Part shown: positions 1 through 11,509 of the stretch, in pieces
Numbering within the stretch: position 1 is the first letter of the stretch
Layout: each line of letters begins with the position of its first letter
NCBI RefSeq assembly: GCF_036850765.1
Contig: NC_089491.1
Location: 127,796,766 to 127,860,765, forward strand
Reading direction: 5' to 3'
Length of the DNA stretch: 64,000 nucleotides
Source: Saccopteryx bilineata
Lineage: Eukaryota > Chordata > Mammalia > Chiroptera > Emballonuridae
Notes under the pieces: model-generated
The model's input: only the letters and a program-made list of their open reading frames with translations
Database searches by the model: none
Told to the model about the DNA's origin: nothing
Position numbers and translations under genes: made by a program

Positions 1-234
1 CTCTCCTCTTCCCACAGTCATGGCTCTAATGATCTGAGCGAAGTTGGCCCTGGGTGCTGAGGATTGCACCCATGGCCTCGCCTTATATGCTAAAATAGCT
101 CGGTTGCCGAGCAATGAAGCAGCAATCTGTTATAAGCAGAGGATTGCCCCAGTAGAAGGCTTGCCGAGTGGGTCCCAGCCAGGGCAGATGCAGGAGTTTA
201 TCTCTCTACCTCCAATTAAAAAAAAAAAAAAAAA
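1..234 (+). mobile_element. SINE-A, 3' part (cut by window edge)
   Basis: The first bases fall inside the SINE-A body ('cccacagtcatggct', 'gttggccctgggtgctgagga', 'ccatggcctc'), continue through the 'gggtcccagccagggcagatgcagga' segment and end in a 16-base A run at about 219-234. The tRNA-like head lies outside the window. Divergence from the younger copies at 20749-21127 and 47381-47762 is high, so this is an older insertion. Confidence 0.85.
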
Positions 235-474
235 GGATAAGGAAGAAAAGATACGTTCTTTCCCTGAAATTGGTATACTTGAAATAGTCATTAAGTGTCT
301 ATTTAGTGTAAGATATAGCTATTTTTCATCTTGTATCCTCTAAAGATAAAATATTCCCATATATTTTTAATTATAAATTTTCAGATTAAACCTGTGATAT
401 TTAGTTGATCAAGATATGTTAAAATTCACTTAAAGGAAGTCTATGTGTATTGCCAAATTGATCATGTTAACCAA

Positions 475-476
<2 letters not shown>

Positions 477-508
<32 letters not shown>
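477..508. repeat. (GT)16 microsatellite
   Basis: Sixteen uninterrupted GT units. Confidence 0.97.
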
Positions 509-511
<3 letters not shown>

Positions 512-609
512 ATTTTGCTTACTCAGATGTAGTTTATGAGAATGAGGAAGTGATACATGAGCAGGGGCTTCTGATAAGGATAACAAACCAAATAAAATTC
601 TTTTTGAAA

Positions 610-765
610 GTATTTTACAGAACTCAAAACAACTCTATGGAATATTTCCATTTTCTAGATGTATAAACCGAGGCACAGAGTTTAGGTCATCATAAATAGT
701 GACAGAACTCTGACATGTACCCCTGGCAATCTGTTTCTATAGGCTGTTACTTTAAGCACTGCACC
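610..765 (+). repeat. MIR fossil SINE
   Basis: The stretch follows the MIR consensus order: 'caactctatgg..', 'attttctagatgtataaaccgaggcacagag', then 'agtgacagaactctgac'. The tell-tale block is the relative of 'gatgaggaaactgaggcacagag'. It is old and degraded. Reading frames here are chance. Confidence 0.65.
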
Positions 766-1236
766 TACTAGGCTGAAAATGTAAATGTTCTCTTTAAAAT
801 TAGATCTGCTAGGTAGTCTTCTGGCACGACAGCAGAAATCCAAACAACCATCTTGTGATATGGTACACATGTTGCTATATATAATATTTAGATATACATC
901 AGAACTATATTTATTTAATAAGAAAAATACAGCTAATGAATTTAAAATATTCTTTAAGTTTCTAAAATAGTTTTGTAATAGCAGCTGGAGCAAGATACAA
1001 AGACGTAAAAAATAGTCTTAGGCACAATCTGCCAAATCTACTTAAGCTCTCTTATTTGTCACTAAATAAAGCCATGGGCTCTTATGTCAGAAAAACTGAA
1101 TTAGTATCTGTAAGTGCTGATGCTACTGATTCTTGGACATGAAGTTCAGACTAGAATATTCAAAACAACTCAGATTTCTCAGATTCACAGCATCAGAGAA
1201 ACATGCTCTTTTATTACATAGGTTTTATTTGTTTAG

Positions 1237-1573
1237 ACCCTGAAGCAGCAAACTACAACCCACAGGTCAAAGCTGGCCTGTGCCTTTTCTTTTTTTTCAG
1301 TCCAATCTGTGAACTACAAAAGGTTTTTACATGGTTTTAAAAGGCTAAAAAATAATTTTGAAAAGAATATTTGTATCAAATGGAAGTTGAGATTTCAATG
1401 TCTATGACTAAAGTTTTATTGGAATACAATCATAATTGTTTATTTACATATTGCTCATGGTTGCATTCCCACTGCAAAGACAGATTTGAGTAATCTTTAC
1501 AGAAACTGAATGACCTGCAAGGCCTAAAATATTCACTACGTGAACTTTTATAGAAAACGTTTGCTGAAACCTA
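1237..1573 (+). mobile_element. hAT-type (MER-class) DNA transposon fossil
   Basis: The block opens with 'accctgaagcagcaaactac' and closes with 'gtttgctgaaaccta', which are imperfect inverted ends. Between them it carries the familiar mammalian order 'cccacaggtcaaa.c.ggcct', 'aaagttttattggaatacaatcat', 'ttgctcatggttgc', 'agacagatttgag', 'ctgcaaggcctaaaatattcacta'. This is a widespread non-autonomous hAT-Charlie-like family; I do not assign the exact MER number. It encodes nothing. Confidence 0.6.
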
Positions 1574-1927
1574 CCTTAAACAGTGAAATCTCTTAGGTTA
1601 AGCTGTGATCCGTTTTTCTTGCTTATTCAAAAGAGTAGAAATTCTAGCGATTTGCAGGATTTTTCAATCGAGGACTTGGTATTTCTGACAATTTTTTTCT
1701 ACTGGATCAAAATTAAAACCCAAAGATTTACACATTGGCCTGGATTTTCTTTGGCTGCTGTGTTGATTCTGCCAAATCTAGCAGGTGTCTGCTCTGTGAC
1801 AGGCGCGTTCCACCAGCCCCTCTCCTACAATAAGCCTTTCCTATGGATTCAGATAATTCTGTTCTTAGCCCTCACACCTGATTTAGCTCTCAGGTTGTAC
1901 ATTCCCTTCCTCTTAATATTTTAGTTT

Positions 1928-1936
1928 AAGAGTTTC
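1928..1936. repeat. Target-site duplication, left copy (7SL retrocopy)
   Basis: AAGAGTTTC, repeated exactly at 2138-2146 on the far side of the 7SL sequence. Confidence 0.8.
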
Positions 1937-1937
1937 T

Positions 1938-2137
1938 GCCGGGCGTGGTGGCGCGCACCTGTAGTCCTAGCTACTCGGGAGGCTGAGGCGGGAGGATCGC
2001 TTGAGCCCAGGAGTTCTGGGCTGTAGTGCGCTATGCCGATCGGGTGTCCTCACTAAGTTCGGCATCAATATGGTGACCTCCAGGGAGCGGGGGACCACCA
2101 GGTTGCCTAAGGAGGGGTGAACCGGCCCAGGTCGGAA
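1938..2137 (+). pseudogene. RN7SL: 7SL (signal recognition particle) RNA retropseudogene, 3'-truncated
   Basis: The segment matches mammalian 7SL RNA almost base for base from its first nucleotide ('gccgggcgtggtggcgcgc') through the 5' Alu domain ('gtagtcctagctactcggga') and into the S domain ('gcgctatgccgatcgggtgt', 'gttcggcatcaatatggtga', 'ggttgcctaaggaggggtga', 'accggcccaggtcgga'). It stops after about 200 of the roughly 300 bases, so the 3' third of the S domain and the returning Alu-domain strand are missing. There is no A tail. An exact 9-base duplication (AAGAGTTTC) brackets it at 1928-1936 and 2138-2146, which shows insertion by L1-type target-primed reverse transcription. Human Alu lacks the S domain and bats have no Alu, so this is a direct copy of the SRP RNA. 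No function is expected. Confidence 0.93.
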
Positions 2138-2146
2138 AAGAGTTTC

Positions 2147-3284
2147 CACTGTGTGTATTTTATAAGCCATCCTTAAATGAATCTCTTTTTTACTATAGAG
2201 ATTAATAAAATATAAGAAATGGGCATCAAACAGTGGCATAGAGCAATTTCCACGTGTCCCATGATCCAAATGCTTCCCAGACATGTATGTGGCACACCCA
2301 TTTCCCACCTGTAACCATCACTCAGCACCAGCTACTGTTGATTCTGATGACAGCTGTGTCTGGCAGGGCAGGAGAAGTGTTAGGGGGCTTTAGCTCTGTA
2401 AAAGTGAATTAAATAGAAATGATTTCTTTTTAAGAACTGTTTTGTTTTTCACTCACATGATCTGGTTAATGTTTATTAGCTTGATAGATACTGATCAAAT
2501 GTCAGTTTGCAGCAAAAGCTGCTGCTTCATTGCTTAGGGACATCTGATTCAAAGTATGTCGGAAGACTGGTTGCTGAGCTTAAACTCATGATAGCTCAGA
2601 GAAAATATTTGAAACCTTTTTATCAGAGGTAGTCTTAGCTCATATGGCTGGCTGTTTGTTTCTAATTATCAAAACACTTGTGAAGAAACCAAGGTGTTCT
2701 TTGTTATGATTTTTGTTGCTTTCCATAAAATGATATTGTTTGTGAATCACATCAGGGAAGATGAGAGTCTATGGAAAATAAAGATTAGTGAAGGAATAAT
2801 TCTCAGAAAACACAGGTCCCTTTTCTTTGCACTCTTTCTGTTAAAGAGGAGTGAGGAATAAAATGCCAGAAAACTTTACGGACAAAGTATTGTGGAAAAA
2901 TAGAATGCTTTTGTAAATGTGGCATGGCACATGAAAAGTATTTTAAGGCTGAATGGATTACTGGCTTACTTTTGAAGAGGATTTATTCGGTTATGGATTT
3001 GAGGATATAACAAAGGTCTATTCTTAGTTATGAGGCTTTTTGAGGATAAATATTACATCATATTCAACTGTGTTATTTTAATTTAAATGACAATGCTGAT
3101 CTTAGAGCTGTAAAAAAATAAGCTAGTGGTGTCAGAGTACAGGTCTTCTTCAGTAAAATAACTAATAATTGGAAGTTTATAACTGGCGATGACCTACAGG
3201 TCTGATAGAGGCCTTCTCTGATGTACATTATCTTTGTGACATTGTTAGCAAAAATAGAGGCACAATATGAGGAAGAAAATCTGG
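2147..3284. other. No gene or clear repeat seen
   Basis: AT-rich single-copy-looking DNA. No open frame with coding character and no recognisable mobile element. Confidence 0.5.
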
Positions 3285-3715
3285 TTATTTATTTCTTTAT
3301 TTAAATCATTTTTATTTCTCAACTAAACTTGACATACAATATTAGTTTCAGATGTACACATGACTAGACATTATATAACATACTGTGATCATCCCAATAT
3401 ATTGTGTACCCATCTGATATCATACATAATTATTACAATACTATTGACTATATTGCTTATGCTATAATTTACAGCCTCATGATTATTCTGTAGCAATCAA
3501 TTTGTACTTTCTAACCCTTTCACCTCTTTCACCCATCTCCCCAACTCCCCTCCCATCTGGCATCCATCAAAACATGCTCTGTATCTGTAAGTTTGTTTCT
3601 ATTCTGCTTTTTATTTTATTTTATTTTTTAGATTCAATTATTGATAGATTCGTATTTATTGCCAATTTATTGTTCATATTTTTTATCTTTTTCCCCCTTA
3701 TTCTTCTTAAAGAAA
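3285..3715 (-). mobile_element. L1 3' end, antisense, older mammalian subfamily
   Basis: Read on the minus strand this is an L1 3'UTR. Plus-strand landmarks are 'cttgacatacaatattagtt', 'tagacattatataacatactgtgatcatcc', 'taattattacaatactattgac' and 'cacctctttcacccatctcc'. The same layout recurs at 55980 and 60780, so these are copies of one or related old subfamilies. Confidence 0.75.
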
Positions 3716-3901
3716 ACTCTTTCACATTTCATGTAATACAATTTTAGTGGTGATAAACTCCTCTAGCTTTTTTCTTGTCTGAAAGCTCTTTATATGTCCC
3801 TCAATTAAAAATGCTAGCTTTGTTGGGTAGAGTAGGTAATCTTTGTTGAAGGTCCAAGGCTTGTTCCAAAATGGCCTCAAGGTTATCTAAGAGCTTCAGT
3901 T

Positions 3902-4271
3902 TTGTTTTTGTTTTTTGTTTTTGGTATTTTTCCCAAGTGAGAAGCAGGGGGAGGCAGATAGACAGACTTCTACATGCCTCAACCAGGATCCACCAGCATG
4001 CCTACTAGGGGGCGATGCACTGCCCATATGGGCAACCTGAGCCATTCTAGTGCCTGAGGCAGAGGCCATGGAGCCATCCTCATTCCCCGGGCCAACTTTG
4101 CTTCAATGGATCCTCAGCTGCGGGAGGGGAAGAGAGAGATAGAGAGGAAGGAGGGGGGAGGGGTGGAGAAGCAGATGACGCTTCTCCTGTGTACCCTGGC
4201 CAGGAATCAAACCCAGGACTTCCACACACCGGGCCGATGTTCTACCACTAAACTAACCGGCCAGGGTCCAT
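3902..4271 (-). mobile_element. SINE-A, full length
   Basis: A T-rich tail at the left, the 'gccatggagccatcctca' body and the head 'actaaccggccagggtc' (reverse of a GGCCCTGGCCGGTT start) at the right. Near-matching flanks AAGAGCTTCAGTT (3889-3901) and AAAAGCTTCAGTT (4272-4284) form the TSD with one mismatch. Confidence 0.93.
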
Positions 4272-4316
4272 AAAAGCTTCAGTTCTAATTGCCACTTTTC
4301 CATTTTCACTGGTCTA

Positions 4317-4321
<5 letters not shown>

Positions 4322-4358
<37 letters not shown>
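4322..4358. repeat. (TA)n microsatellite
   Basis: Uninterrupted TA units, about 18 copies. Confidence 0.95.
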
Positions 4359-4361
<3 letters not shown>

Positions 4362-5422
4362 ACTTTGCACAACATGCTTTTAAAAAACATACTTTCCTTG
4401 AATTGGAAGACTGCATAAGACTAAAGGAAATAGCCAAAAATGTAAAGAATTATTGTTATGTTATTTTATTTGCATTTTGTAACTATTTCCAATAGTTTCT
4501 TTTAAAATAAAGTGCAAGAACAAATAAATTCAACCTTAGGCAATATAATTAATCACCTTCAATTTTGCCTGGGGAAAATGATCGTTCTTTGAACATCACT
4601 CTTTTTGACATTCACTGAGTCTCTTCTCGCCATGATTCTGAACACAAAAATCAAACTTGTATAAAATTTCTAACATAATCACTTCTCTATATGAATGTCA
4701 AGTTGTCTAACCGTTTTCCCAGAGTTAGTCATTAGGAAACTGTGGAGTAGCAAAGAACTGCTTTTCAAATCTATCAAAGTTTTGTCAATTCACCTAAGGC
4801 TGGCATCCCACTGACTACCGTATTTCATAGCTCACTACTTTTTGTACAGGGTGCTGATCCCCTTGCCAAATTTCGCTAATTTACTCTTAACTAAAATATA
4901 CCAATTCTCTATGTCAACTTCTTGAGGACAGTTTATCAAATTGAAAAGTAAAAGTTAATGTGGATTGAATAGAGCAAGAGGTCTATTGATAATTTTACTC
5001 TGTGTGATGCAGGCAATTTACATGGTCTCATTGGCCATAAAGCATAAAATGAACGATACCAATAGACAAAAGGATGTAGCAAATGTTAGAACATTTAAAA
5101 TTTGTAAACTGTATAAATAATAAGAGTCTGATTTTATTTAAAAAGTGTATGAATAGTATTGTTTAGTTAACAAAACTTTCAAAGCATATATCATAAATAT
5201 TAAAGTTTTAAAAAATAAGAATTTATTTTGTGCAATCTCTCATACCATACAGTTAAAATTTTAAAAATATTTTAAATAATAACAAATAACAAATTAAATT
5301 TTCTATAGCTTAATTATGTGTTCAGTTGTTAGGTACTTTTTTTTGTTCTTTTAACCATTTTGTTCTTTCAAGTAGTAATCAATGTGTGGAAATTGAGTTG
5401 CTTTATAGAGCCAGATATAAAT
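4359..5422. other. No gene or clear repeat seen
   Basis: AT-rich DNA without recognisable genes or young mobile elements. Confidence 0.5.
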
Positions 5423-5432
5423 ATCAATGTAG

Positions 5433-5809
5433 GCCCTGGCTGGTTACTCAATAGTAGAGTGTCAGCCCAGGGTGTGGAAGTCCCAGTTTTGATTCCTGGC
5501 CAGGGCACACAGGAGAAGCGCCCATCTGCATCTCCACCCCTTCCCCTCCCCTTTCTCTCTGTCTCTCTCTTCCACTCCCACAGCCAAGGCTCCATTGGAG
5601 CAAAGTTGGCCTGGGCACTGAGGATGGCTCCATGGCCTCTACCTCAGGCATCAAAATGGCTCTGCTTACAGTCGAGCAAGGCCCCAGATGGACCACGTAT
5701 CACCCCCTAGTGGCCATGCCGGATGGATCCTGGTTGGGCGCATGCAAGAGTCTGTCTGTCTGCCTCCCCCTGCTTCTCACTTTGTAAAAATACAATAAAT
5801 TAAAAAAAA
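5433..5809 (+). mobile_element. SINE-A, full length
   Basis: The head 'ggccctggctggttactcaa' has a tRNA-like A box and a B-box-like 'ttttgattcctggcc'. The body includes 'ccaaggctccattggagcaaa' with the typical tail segment and an A9 end. TSD ATCAATGTAG is exact at 5423-5432 and 5810-5819. Confidence 0.95.
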
Positions 5810-5853
5810 ATCAATGTAGCTCTCTTAACTAAAGCTTCCAAATAAGTCTGAAG

Positions 5854-6050
5854 GCACTGGCCAGGCAGCTCAGTTGGTTAGAGCATTGTCCAAACACATT
5901 GATGTTGTAGGTTTCATCCACAGACAGGTTATAGGTAAGAATCAAGTGATGACAACATGAAAAAGTGGAACAAATAAATGGAACAAAATCAATGTTTCCT
6001 TCCTGGTGTCTGTCTCCCTTTCTAAAATTCAGTAATAAGAAGAAAATATT
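5854..6050 (+). mobile_element. SINE-D, older copy
   Basis: Starts 'actggccaggcagctcagttgg', has 'tagagcattgtcc' and a B-box-like 'gtaggtttcatcc', and ends with the 'aaataaatggaacaaaatcaatg' and CT-rich segment typical of this group. It starts about 35 bp after the SINE-A TSD. Confidence 0.8.
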
Positions 6051-6310
6051 AAATAAATCTGAAAACTCCCAGAACACTTAAGTGAATTTGCTTAAGAAAT
6101 GATTTTTCCATGGCACATAAACTAAAATTATAAACTGGTGAGATAAAGGCTAATATCTGTCAGGATTTTAACAGAATTTTCTTTGCAATTTTATTCTTTC
6201 TGCTTAAAATCTGGTACACATATAATAAGCTCTGTTTCCTTAAAATAAATCAATAAAAACACTTTTGAAAAATATTTAAGTTTAAATTTTATTTATTTTG
6301 AGCTTTCAAA

Positions 6311-6676
6311 AAAAATTTTTTTTATATTTTCCTAAAGTGAGAAGCGGAGAGGCAGGGAGACAGACCCCCGCACATGCCTGGCCAGGATCCATCCATTATA
6401 CCCACTAAGGGGTGATGCTCTGCCCATCTGGGTCTTTGCTGTGTTTCAACTAGAGCCATTCTAATGCCTGAGTTGAAGGCCATGGAGCCATCCTCAGCAC
6501 CCAGGCCAACTTTGTTCCAATGGAGTCTTGGCTGCAGGAGAGGAAGACAGAGATAGAGAAAAAGGAGAGTGGGAAGGATGGAGAAGCAGATTCTACTGTG
6601 TGTCCTGGCTGAGAATCAATCCTGGGACTTTCACAAACCAGGCTGACACTCTACCACTGAGATAGCTGGCCAGGGC
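6311..6676 (-). mobile_element. SINE-A, full length
   Basis: Full SINE-A in reverse, ending with 'gatagctggccagggc'. The exact 12-base TSD TGAGCTTTCAAA lies at 6299-6310 and 6677-6688, so both ends are defined. Confidence 0.95.
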
Positions 6677-6694
6677 TGAGCTTTCAAATTTAAA

Positions 6695-6835
6695 TGAAAA
6701 GTAAAAAGAAAAAAAAAAGAAAAGAAAAGGACTTGGAAAAGAAGAAGGAAGAAAGGGAAAGAAACAAGGCGTTGGTGAGGGAGAAAGACGTAAGGAAAGT
6801 GGTGGGAGAAAGAGAAGGAGAGAGAGGTAGATAGC
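6695..6835. repeat. Purine-rich low-complexity tract
   Basis: Runs of GA, GAAA and GGAA directly next to the SINE-A insertion. Open frames here are composition artefacts. Confidence 0.75.
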
Positions 6836-7884
6836 TCCTGGGTAGCTGTGTAGAAGTTGGTTCTTTGAAATGAGAATGTACTCTGAAGTGCCAGATCATA
6901 CAGTGTTCTTCATAATTCCAGCACTGTTGTTGTTGCTGCTGTTTGTTTCTTACACCAACTGAATAAATACCAAATGCTGAAATGCCAAAGCCCAGAAAGT
7001 AATAAAATAAAACCAACAGCTATGAACCATAAAGCCTGTTGGAAAGAAATACAAACCTCAAACAACCAGTCCTTCTACATAATTTGAACTTTATTTTTTG
7101 ACAGAAACCCAGGAATTCTTTGCACAAAGTCATAGATGCTTTTAAACAGCAAATTAATATGCTTATTTTTAAATTCACCATATCATTTACTCAAAGAGCT
7201 AAGAACCCCTATTCCATTCAGAATTAAATAGCACTTTGAAATACTATTAACATGTAAGAGGGAAAATAAACCTTTTAGATAGTATTTCTTAAAGCCTCAT
7301 TTTACCCTCCCCCCACCTGTGACCATCACATTCTTGTTCTTATTTTTTCTGTTTATTGTCACTGTAGACAAGAATAGTGTACTAAAAGCCTTAGTTAAGG
7401 GTCTAGAAGGAAAAATCAATAGAACACATTTTCCAAGTAAAAATCAATAATACTTAAAACAACTTTTCTTTAGAGTCACATCCTATTGTGGTAAATAACT
7501 AAATCCCATATGTGCTGTGACCCTGTCTTCTCTGACTTTTCACGTCTTCTTATTTTTATATGAATGGTCATCTGACCAATTAATTCTGACAACACTAGTT
7601 TCTGAATAAGAATACATTAATATAAAAGACACTTGGATAAATAAATCTGTCAACACAGGAATTAACTGCAAATGTCAGATAAGTTTTTCATTGTGCAGTG
7701 ACTACAACATAATCTGAAGGGCAAGTGACTGAAATTTAAGAAGAGTAGCAGCATTCATTTTGATACCAATTAATGAAATTAATTGGTTTTTTATGGTCTT
7801 TCAAAATTTTGCTAGTGTATGTATTAGTTTATGATTGACTATTAATGCTGATTCAGAGCAGTACTTGCACAGTAACTGTAAGTA
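6836..7884. other. No gene or clear repeat seen
   Basis: AT-rich DNA. Nothing recognisable beyond a short GTT/GCT run near 6920-6945. Confidence 0.5.
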
Positions 7885-8080
7885 TAACAACAAAAAGAGG
7901 TAATCTTCATTCTCTGCCAGATGTTTTGTATGCACTATTTTTAATCTTCAAATAGCCTTACAAATTGCATTCTATCCTCATTTATATCTAAAAGCCAATG
8001 GGATCTGAGATTAGAAAAAAAAACTGTCAAATAATAAGAAGTAAAATTAAGATTCAAACCCCAAACTCTGTAATATTAAA
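7885..8080 (+). repeat. MIR fossil SINE
   Basis: Follows the MIR order: 'gccagatgttttgtatgcac', 'atcttcaaatagccttacaa', 'ctatcctcatttatatctaa', 'agtaaaattaagattcaaaccc'. Heavily diverged. Confidence 0.6.
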
Positions 8081-8089
8081 ATACTTTGT

Positions 8090-9860
8090 TTCAGTCTACA
8101 TTACAAATACTCCTATGATTTATTAAATCATGGCAAAAGAATGAGCTATCATTTGAAATTTTACATGGTTCATTCTCTGCTTATAATTTCCTTAGGGAAA
8201 TTATTCTACAATTCATTCTGAAGTAAATATGTAATATACAAATAGGAATTTTCAACCATAAGCTATGTCAAGACTATTTGCCAAGTATTTTCATTTATTA
8301 TATTTTTATTTTTTACTCTCACAAATATAACTCTGTGATTATGCTTACTATACACCAGTGACTTATGGTATGTATAAGTGTATCTGTTTCTCTAATTTTC
8401 TGAGATTGTTGAGGTTCCTGAGAGTACCAAACTCTTCATTGTCTGGGTCTTAGTAGGTCACTCAGCATCATCATGTCTGTTAGATGGCATGTCATTTTTA
8501 GGGCGAGTAGGACAGGATAGCCCAAAGTGATGAACTGCATCACAGTCATCAGATACATGGAAGATATTAGTGAGAGTTTAAATCTCTACCCTGCTTCTGT
8601 TTCATTTTTTCATTTCTACCCTGCCAACCATCCAATTCAAAATATCTCTCTAGTATTTCATCAACTAGCATATTTTCCTTTTTTTAAAGTAAAGTTTGCA
8701 TTTTTTTTTATTTTAAATCATATAGTTTTATAATTTATAATTATAGTTATTAATTTTATGGGTTCATATTAATATTTTGCTTGAGGATTTTAAGATTCTT
8801 CACCTTTCAGATTTTTAAATCTCTAGGTTTATATCTTTATTTTAAATTTCAATTACTTAACTTTATTATATATTTTTATTTATCAGTTTAAAATTAACCA
8901 TCTTAACTTTTTCTTTTCTTAGTTTTATCTAATATTTTTTCAGTATTCTAATTTTGATTTGCCTTTTCTCCTTTTCCTCTCTTTCTTTTTTTTAGATTGT
9001 TCTATTTTTGCTTTTATAAATCCTAACAGGACTGTGACTACAGTGATCTTAATATGAAAAGAGCCAAATTATCAAGGGGTGTCTGGAGGGCCTTCTTACC
9101 CATAGATCAACAGCAGCCTCTGACTTCCTCGGGGGCTCTTTTAACTTATTTGAAAATGATTCTCCAAGAAACCTCACCCTGAGAGAGCTAGTTAATTTTG
9201 CCCAGCACTATAAATCACCATGCACATGTCACTCTTGATTTATTAGGATGATGCTGTTTTCTGATAGCTCACATCCTTCAGTCATTATATGAGAAATTGT
9301 TTGAAAAATCAATTGTCTATAATGTGGATAACGAGTGGATTTTAGGTACAAGAGTCACACATATTATTCTTTACCATAATTCAAAGAAAGATATTATATA
9401 GAATGTCTCAACCACACAAAAACAATCTATGTGCTTGCTTTATAAGGCCTAACCATGGAAGGGAATACTTGGTAGTGCACATTCTAACTGACAACAAGCC
9501 AACAGAACAAAGGGAACAATTAAATACTAATATTTATCAGAATACTTGTCTTTGGCAGTCTTCTTTTTTTACTCTTGGTTGATATAATCCAATTCCTATT
9601 GTATTATCTAGCAACTTTCTACTGATATTTATATCAATTATTGGATAATGATTTTACATAGAATGTATAAAACCTATAATCCAATCTATATGTCTCTCCT
9701 ACACTAGAACTTTATATTAATTATGCAAAGGACACTTCCACCTTGATAGTTAATGTATATATTTAATTTAATAAGTCTATAGCTTTATTTACTAACTTCC
9801 TTCCCAAACCAATCTTCCAAGGATCATTTCTTCTTGAATTCAACATCTCAGGGAACCAGT
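8090..9860. other. No gene seen; AT-rich with a higher-GC patch near 9060-9290
   Basis: Mostly T-rich unique-looking DNA (8690-9010 is especially T-rich). The patch 9060-9290 has more balanced composition and no repeat signature. Confidence 0.45.
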
Positions 9861-9869
9861 CATCTCCAG

Positions 9870-10005
9870 TGGAATCTGAGGGTTCTTGACTCCCCCTTTT
9901 TGTTCACATCTCTATCCAACTTGTTATCAAATCCTGTCAAATCAACTTTGTCAATGTTTCTATAGTTTTCAAATGTTTTACACCCCCTTTTCCATGTTCT
10001 TCGAA
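9870..10005 (+). repeat. L2-type LINE fossil, candidate
   Basis: The order 'ttcttgactcccc', 'tctatccaacttgttatcaaatcctgtcaaatc' matches the old mammalian block 'ttcgactcctccctc..ccagtctgtcaccaagtcctgtc'. Very degraded; the family name is tentative. Confidence 0.4.
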
Positions 10006-10559
10006 CAATCACCAGTCTTTTTTATCTGGTATGTCATTTATCAGCCTTTTGCTTCTCAACTTCAAATTCATCTTGTATTCCCTGATCTATAAAAATGAAT
10101 CTGGAACCTTTATGTTATTTTCTTTTGCAAGTTGGCATGATTTTTAAGCTTTACCAGTAGAGGATGTAGGACCAACATTGCAAGTAGAAAGGGGCTTTGC
10201 TCCTTGTTCTGTTATGCTAGCATAGGTGATCGTTCATTACCCAATCCTGCAGTTAATTAGTGGCACGGATGTCCCTTGGCCCACTTCCTTAGGTAGTTTT
10301 CTGGCACAGGGCCTCAGTCAGACACTGCAAAAATGAAAGCTTTTTCAGCATCTTAGAGGATACAATTACAGCAAGCTGGGGAGAAGGATTGGTCTCTTCG
10401 TTTGTTCTTTTATCCCAACTCTAGTGCTTTCTTTTTTCTTATATTTGTGGCTGCTCCTTACATTTGTTATTCATTTGTTCTTTACAGTTCTTCTCTTTAA
10501 CTCTTACTAGCCAATTCCTCATCACTCCACTCCTCTTTTATAGTCAATACTTCTGTATA

Positions 10560-10835
10560 TTAAACTTTCCCTGTTCACACTGCTGTGTGGTATCTCTCTC
10601 CAGATGACTGTATTCAGACTTCATGGATAACTACACTAACACAGTCCTGCAATTTACTGTCCTTTCCATTTTGGTTTATTTTCTCCCTTCAGCTGGAAAA
10701 TCTAAATGAGGTGATCCTATTCAGCTGCCATATCTCTCTTCTGGTATTTTGGGAAGATTGTCACCTTAGCTTGGAATGTCCTTCCTCCTTCCATTCACTT
10801 CTATCTGGCTAATAATCACCACAGTCCTTAAACTG
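10560..10835 (+). repeat. L2-type LINE fossil, candidate
   Basis: 'tagcttggaatgtccttcct' with 'cacttctatctggctaa' corresponds to the 'cctggaatgc.cttcc...cacctggctaa' block of the same old family as 9870-10005. Confidence 0.4.
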
Positions 10836-10839
10836 AGCA

Positions 10840-11505
10840 ATGGGCATTCTGCAATGAAAGAAAAAAGTCTTTGCCATCATTGATCATATATTCTTATAGA
10901 TAAGAACAAATAGTAAATAAATATAGCTGTATATGACTAGGGGCAAATATTCCATGGAAAGAAAAGAAGCAGTTTAGAGGAGATGTACCTGGGGCTTCTT
11001 GAGGTATTATATCCTTGAGAATAGTCTGGGTTATACTGTAATATTGCTCAAACCCCAAATCTCAAAGGCTTACTTCAATAAAAATTTAATTATGGCTAAC
11101 ACTACATGTCAATCACAGTTAAGCATGGCTCTTTTCCATGTGGTCTTCATTCTGAGGCTCAAGATCACAGAGCATCTTTTATGCAAACTGTTACAGGCAT
11201 CCAGGGAGAGGGATATGAGATGTGAACAACAGTATGAATGCCCTTAAAGCTTCTGCCTGGAAGAACATGTTATTTGTCTTCACATATTGTTGGACAAAGC
11301 AAGTCATATGGTCAAACCTAAAGTGAATTCGGCAAGAATATGTGTCCTCCTGGGAGAGTGAATAACTGTGAGCAAAACTACAATTTAATGCAGGTGATAA
11401 AGAAAATCTTTCATGAGAAAGTGACACTTATTAAGCAAGACCTGAAAGAAGTAAATGAGGGAGCTGTGAGGATATCCAGGGGCAGATCACTCCATAATTG
11501 GCACA
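10840..11505 (+). repeat. Ancient mammalian interspersed repeats, family unassigned
   Basis: Two old motifs are visible. At 11220-11345 there is 'cttaaagcttctgcctggaag' followed by 'ggacaaagcaagtcatatgg' and 'cctcctgggagagtga'. At 11430-11500 there is 'aagacctgaaagaagtaaat', 'gtgaggatatccagggg' and 'atcactcca'. Both recall long-extinct mammal-wide repeats; I cannot name them securely. Confidence 0.35.
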
Positions 11506-11509
11506 TAAC

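Noticed and set aside
1938..2137. Alu element or human DNA contamination
   Set aside because: The first bases look like Alu, but the S-domain sequence that Alu lacks follows without a break. The piece has its own TSD and sits in bat-type DNA, so it is a 7SL retrocopy.
5434..5510. tRNA genes at SINE heads
   Set aside because: A- and B-box-like motifs are present, but the heads do not fold into a full cloverleaf with a conserved anticodon arm and are followed by SINE bodies.
6690..7016. Minus-strand ORF with a poly-glutamine run
   Set aside because: The Gln run comes from a short GTT/GCT repeat and the rest from a purine-rich tract. No homology is recognisable.
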